Positions 6,216-8,692 of a stretch of 8,692 nt of DNA are shown here, one piece after another (position 1 is the stretch's first letter; each line of letters starts with the position of its first letter). Source of the DNA: Muribaculaceae bacterium (GTDB taxonomy: Bacteria > Bacteroidota > Bacteroidia > Bacteroidales > Muribaculaceae); NCBI GenBank assembly GCA_009775355.1, contig VSPN01000065.1:1-8692 (forward strand), written 5' to 3'. Under the pieces are notes generated by a model that worked only from the letters and a program-made list of their open reading frames with translations, searched no databases and had not been told where the DNA came from. Position numbers and translations under genes: made by a program.

Positions 6216-7853
6216 ATGGCAAAAGAAATAAAATTCAATATCAAGGCTCGCGAAGAGCTTAAGAATGGCGTCGACGCTCTGGCTGACGCAGTGAAAGTCA
6301 CACTCGGTCCCAAAGGCCGCAATGTGATTATCGAAAAGAAATTCGGTGCTCCCCATATCACAAAAGACGGTGTTACTGTAGCACGCGAAGTCGAACTTGA
6401 AGATCCGTTCCAGAACATGGGCGCACAGCTTGTGAAGGAAGTCGCTTCCAAAACCGGTGATCAGGCCGGCGACGGCACAACTACAGCAACCGTGCTTGCA
6501 CAAGCCATTGTCAACGTAGGCCTCAAGAACGTAACCGCCGGTGCAAATCCGATGGATCTCAAACGAGGAATAGACAAGGCTGTCTCAGCGGTTGTCGAGA
6601 GCATCAAATCTCAGGCACAGGAAGTTGACGATGATATCAGCAAGATCGAGAATGTTGCGCGAGTTTCCGCGAACAACGACGAGGAGATCGGACGCCTCAT
6701 CGCCCAGGCTATGGAGAAAGTGAAAAAAGAGGGTGTCATCACAGTCGAGGAAGCCAAAGGCACAGAGACTTCAGTCGACGTGGTAGAGGGAATGCAGTTC
6801 GATCGTGGATACATTTCTCCCTATTTCGTGACAAACTCAGAAAAAATGGAATGCGAGATGGATTCTCCCTACATCCTTCTCTACGACAAGAAGATCTCCA
6901 ACCTCAAAGACATGCTCCCTATTCTTGAGGCTGTCGCACAGTCCGGTCGTCCCCTTCTTATCATTGCCGAGGATGTTGACAATGAAGCTCTGGCAACTCT
7001 CGTTGTCAACCGCCTCAGAGGAAGTCTCAAGATATGCGCGGTGAAAGCTCCCGGATTCGGCGACCGCCGCAAGGAGATGCTTGAGGATATAGCGGTGCTC
7101 ACTGGTGGCACTGTTGTCAGCGAAATCAAAGGCATGCAGCTCGCGCAGGCATCAATCAACGACCTCGGAACCGCCGAAAAGGTATCTGTCAACAAAGACA
7201 ACACAACGATAGTCAACGGAGCTGGCTCCAAAGACGCTATAGCGGCACGCGTAAACCAGATCAAGGCCCAGATAGAGACCACAACTTCAAATTATGACAA
7301 GGAGAAACTTCAGGAGAGACTCGCCAAACTTGCTGGCGGAGTAGCTGTGCTTTACATCGGTGCTCCCTCAGAAGTTGAAATGAAGGAGAAGAAAGATCGT
7401 GTAGACGATGCTCTTTCCGCCACACGTGCGGCTATCGCAGAGGGTATTGTCCCCGGCGGAGGCGTAGCATACATCCGTTCTCTCGCTGTCCTTGACGAGC
7501 TCAAAGGTGACAATGATGACGAGAACACCGGCATAGCGATCATTCGCCGTGCCATCGAGGAACCCATGCGCCAGATCATGGAGAATGCTGGTGTCGAGGG
7601 TGCCGTGATACTTCAGAAAGTCAAAGACGGCAAAGGTGATTTCGGATACAACGCCCGCACTGACCAGTTCGAGAATTTCTTCGAATCAGGCGTGATCGAT
7701 CCGGCCAAGGTAACACGTGTGGCACTTGAGAATGCGGCAAGCATCGCCGGTATGTTCCTGACTACGGAATGTGTCATTGCAGACAAGAAAGAAGATGTGC
7801 CGGCTGCACCTATGGCTGCCCCCGGCATGGGTGGAATGGGCGGTATGATGTAA
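6216..7853 (+). CDS. groEL: Chaperonin GroEL (Hsp60, Cpn60)
   Basis: Tetradecameric ATP-driven chaperonin that encloses non-native cytoplasmic proteins together with GroES. The 545-residue length is normal. The equatorial ATP-binding residues are visible: the TLGPKGRNV loop (29-37), D51 in KDGVTVA, D86 in GDGTTTATV (85-93) and D398 in VDDALSATRAA, followed by the GIVPGGG hinge (410-416). The apical domain covers about 190-375. The C-terminal tail ends in the flexible Gly-Met repeat GMGGMGGMM, which projects into the cavity. It is co-transcribed with groES, and transcription is stopped by the perfect stem starting 6 nt after the stop codon. This is the only groEL in the window and looks like the housekeeping copy. 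Confidence 0.99.
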   Translation: MAKEIKFNIKAREELKNGVDALADAVKVTLGPKGRNVIIEKKFGAPHITKDGVTVAREVELEDPFQNMGAQLVKEVASKTGDQAGDGTTTATVLAQAIVNVGLKNVTAGANPMDLKRGIDKAVSAVVESIKSQAQEVDDDISKIENVARVSANNDEEIGRLIAQAMEKVKKEGVITVEEAKGTETSVDVVEGMQFDRGYISPYFVTNSEKMECEMDSPYILLYDKKISNLKDMLPILEAVAQSGRPLLIIAEDVDNEALATLVVNRLRGSLKICAVKAPGFGDRRKEMLEDIAVLTGGTVVSEIKGMQLAQASINDLGTAEKVSVNKDNTTIVNGAGSKDAIAARVNQIKAQIETTTSNYDKEKLQERLAKLAGGVAVLYIGAPSEVEMKEKKDRVDDALSATRAAIAEGIVPGGGVAYIRSLAVLDELKGDNDDENTGIAIIRRAIEEPMRQIMENAGVEGAVILQKVKDGKGDFGYNARTDQFENFFESGVIDPAKVTRVALENAASIAGMFLTTECVIADKKEDVPAAPMAAPGMGGMGGMM

Positions 7854-7858
7854 AATGC

Positions 7859-7924
7859 CGGTCATGACATGAAAATAAAAAAGCGCCTCACCCGAAGCGC
7901 TTTTTTATTTTCATGTCATGACCG
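7859..7924. terminator. Bidirectional terminator, perfect 28-bp stem
   Basis: Positions 7859-7886 and 7897-7924 are perfect reverse complements over 28 bp with a 10-nt loop. The inner GCGC core is flanked by AAAAAA on one side and TTTTTT on the other, so each strand reads as a G/C stem followed by a U run. It lies between the convergent genes groEL (stop at 7853) and the cyclo-ligase (stop at 7929) and occupies almost all of the 75-bp gap, ending 4 nt from the second stop codon. Confidence 0.95.
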
Positions 7925-7928
7925 CAAT

Positions 7929-8489
7929 TCATTTCCCGGCAACTTCCCTGAGCACAAGACATTCTCCGGGAGTAATTACAAGATCGACGGGAACATCGTG
8001 GTCTTCGACAGGAATCTCTTCCACTATCTGGAAATCGTATGCGATTCCAATCTTTGTGGCCCTGCTTGACTTAAGCAGACGGTCATAGAATCCTTTACCT
8101 CTTCCGAGTCTGTTGCCCTTTCTGTCATATGCAACTGCCGGGACTACCACGAGCTCTATCTCATCGGCATCAACCGTTTCAGAACCTGTCGGCTCCTCTA
8201 TATGAAAGGATCCCAGTTCAAGACGTGTTTCGTCATAAGGCAGAATATCAAGATCCACTCCATTTACTCTCGGAAGATAGAACTTTTTAAGCATACACCA
8301 CTTCTTGAGAAACGCGCGGGTTGAAAGTTCATCGGGCAGCGAATGGTACATAAGGATTTTCTCGGCGAGTATGAATGCTGCCGTTTCCTCTAACCGTGCG
8401 AAAGCTTTCTCTGCCGCCTCATTCTTTTCTGTCTCAAGCAGCATTGATTTCATGGCTTTGATCTTGTGTCTTATCTCTATTTTTTCCAT
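7929..8489 (-). CDS. 5-formyltetrahydrofolate cyclo-ligase (MTHFS family)
   Basis: Converts 5-formyltetrahydrofolate plus ATP to 5,10-methenyltetrahydrofolate in the cytoplasm, returning the storage or by-product folate to one-carbon metabolism (called YgfA/Fau in E. coli and YqgN in Bacillus). The 186-residue length fits the family. The N terminus has the basic helix IRHKIKAMKSML (6-17), then YHSLPDELST (48-57), corresponding to the folate-binding segment. The signature VVVPAVAYDRKGNRLGRGKGFYDR (114-137) carries the phosphate-binding GRGKGFYDR loop. YDFQI and VPVDLVITP (to about 174) complete the domain. The start ATG at 8489 has GGAG about 14 nt upstream, too distant to be a strong ribosome-binding site. 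The gene is apparently single, converging on groEL and isolated from the next minus-strand gene by a terminator-like hairpin. Confidence 0.96.
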   Translation of the reverse strand: MEKIEIRHKIKAMKSMLLETEKNEAAEKAFARLEETAAFILAEKILMYHSLPDELSTRAFLKKWCMLKKFYLPRVNGVDLDILPYDETRLELGSFHIEEPTGSETVDADEIELVVVPAVAYDRKGNRLGRGKGFYDRLLKSSRATKIGIAYDFQIVEEIPVEDHDVPVDLVITPGECLVLREVAGK

Positions 8490-8532
8490 AACAATAGCTG
8501 TTTCTCCATCTGTGGCATGGAATACGTTAATA

Positions 8533-8553
8533 TTGAAACGATTTTATCGTCAA
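8533..8553. promoter_or_regulatory. Palindrome upstream of the cyclo-ligase gene
   Basis: ACGAT-TTT-ATCGT (8538-8550) is a perfect 5-bp inverted repeat, flanked by TTGA on the left and CAA on the right, making a near-symmetric site of about 20 bp. It lies 48-64 nt upstream of the cyclo-ligase ATG, where a promoter or operator is expected. TTATTTTG on the minus strand (8558-8551) is one base off the -7 consensus but has no properly spaced TTG. An operator role is an inference. Confidence 0.3.
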
Positions 8554-8595
8554 AATAAAATTGCGGACACAAGTCATAAGACAATGCCCGCAATT
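8551..8595 (-). terminator. Terminator-like hairpin for a gene to the right
   Basis: AATTGCGG (8559-8566) pairs with CCGCAATT (8588-8595). Read on the minus strand, the stem extends through a G-U wobble and CA/TG to 11 positions, then runs into TTATTTT. On the plus strand the wobble becomes an A-C mismatch, so the structure favours minus-strand RNA. It suggests that a minus-strand gene ends to the right of it and is insulated from the cyclo-ligase gene. The loop is fairly large (about 15 nt). Confidence 0.45.
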
Positions 8596-8629
8596 ATAAC
8601 GTCTTGGTAATCGATTTAGTTAGGGATAT

Positions 8630-8692
8630 TCAGTTAATGGCTTGATTTATCAAGCTGAAAATGGAGCGTGGTCGCCCTATGGCGGTGCTGTT
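8630..8692 (-). CDS. Possible C-terminal end of an unknown minus-strand gene (partial)
   Basis: A minus-strand frame is open from the window edge to a TGA at 8630-8632, giving 20 residues ending in SLINQAIN. I do not recognise it. The support is indirect: a terminator-like hairpin starts about 35 nt beyond the stop and is most stable in minus-strand RNA. Another minus frame is also open for about 19 codons, so this could be chance. A 6-bp palindrome CTTGAT-TT-ATCAAG (8641-8654) lies within it. Confidence 0.25.
   Translation of the reverse strand, partial: NSTAIGRPRSIFSLINQAIN

Noticed and set aside
6881..7282. Long minus-strand open frames inside groEL (for example 133 codons) and similar frames inside uvrA and the amylase gene.
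   Set aside because: They are antisense to strongly conserved genes, have no family resemblance and no regulatory signals of their own.
8661..8692. Plus-strand start of a new gene at ATG 8661, open to the window edge.
   Set aside because: Only ten codons are visible, with no ribosome-binding site or promoter; the minus-strand gene end is at least supported by a terminator-like hairpin.
1..8692. A novel multi-gene defence, mobile or biosynthetic system.
   Set aside because: All six complete genes belong to well-known families with intact motifs, they are separated by terminators, and no transposase, integrase, toxin-antitoxin or unknown conserved cluster is present.

Overview
The window looks like ordinary chromosomal DNA from a member of the Bacteroidota, most likely Bacteroidales; a gut Muribaculaceae-type organism is plausible, but the sequence does not prove the family. 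The clues are a near-textbook Bacteroidota promoter (-33 TTTG, 20-nt spacer, -7 TAACTTTG) upstream of the NlpC/P60 gene, translation starts mostly without a recognisable Shine-Dalgarno sequence behind A/T-rich leaders, and protein sequences of Bacteroidota character. I see no insertion sequence, phage gene, CRISPR array, tRNA or rRNA.

Layout, left to right. Positions 1-354 hold no convincing gene. They contain four imperfect tandem repeats (75-163), a short perfect hairpin (201-220) and a 21-bp hairpin (229-284) that would sit in the 3' untranslated region of uvrA. uvrA (355-3216, minus) encodes the damage-recognition ATPase of nucleotide excision repair. A strong intrinsic terminator (3318-3347) separates it from a small secreted NlpC/P60 cell-wall hydrolase (3372-3983, minus), which has its own promoter at 4046-4077. 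A 366-base A/T-rich divergent intergenic region follows, with several copies of an AATTGTC-type motif. Next comes an exported GH13 alpha-amylase (4350-5786, plus) that resembles Bacillus AmyE more than the usual SusG type. It is followed by the chaperonin operon groES-groEL (5905-6177 and 6216-7853, plus). groEL converges on a 5-formyltetrahydrofolate cyclo-ligase gene (7929-8489, minus), and a perfect 28-bp stem between them serves as a two-way terminator. The right edge carries a minus-strand terminator-like hairpin and possibly the last 20 codons of another minus-strand gene.

The genes do not form one pathway. They cover DNA repair, cell-wall turnover, starch breakdown, protein folding and folate metabolism, mostly as separate transcription units. 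The main regulatory point is that groES and uvrA, both stress-related, are each preceded by a similar 20-nt element (CTTTTTGGCA-N6-TTGT, 16 of 20 identical) that resembles a sigma-54 -24/-12 promoter but has GT instead of GC at -12. I did not find a previously undescribed multi-gene system here; the points worth checking are regulatory elements, hairpins and repeats, plus two protein-family oddities (UvrA zinc module and amylase subfamily).
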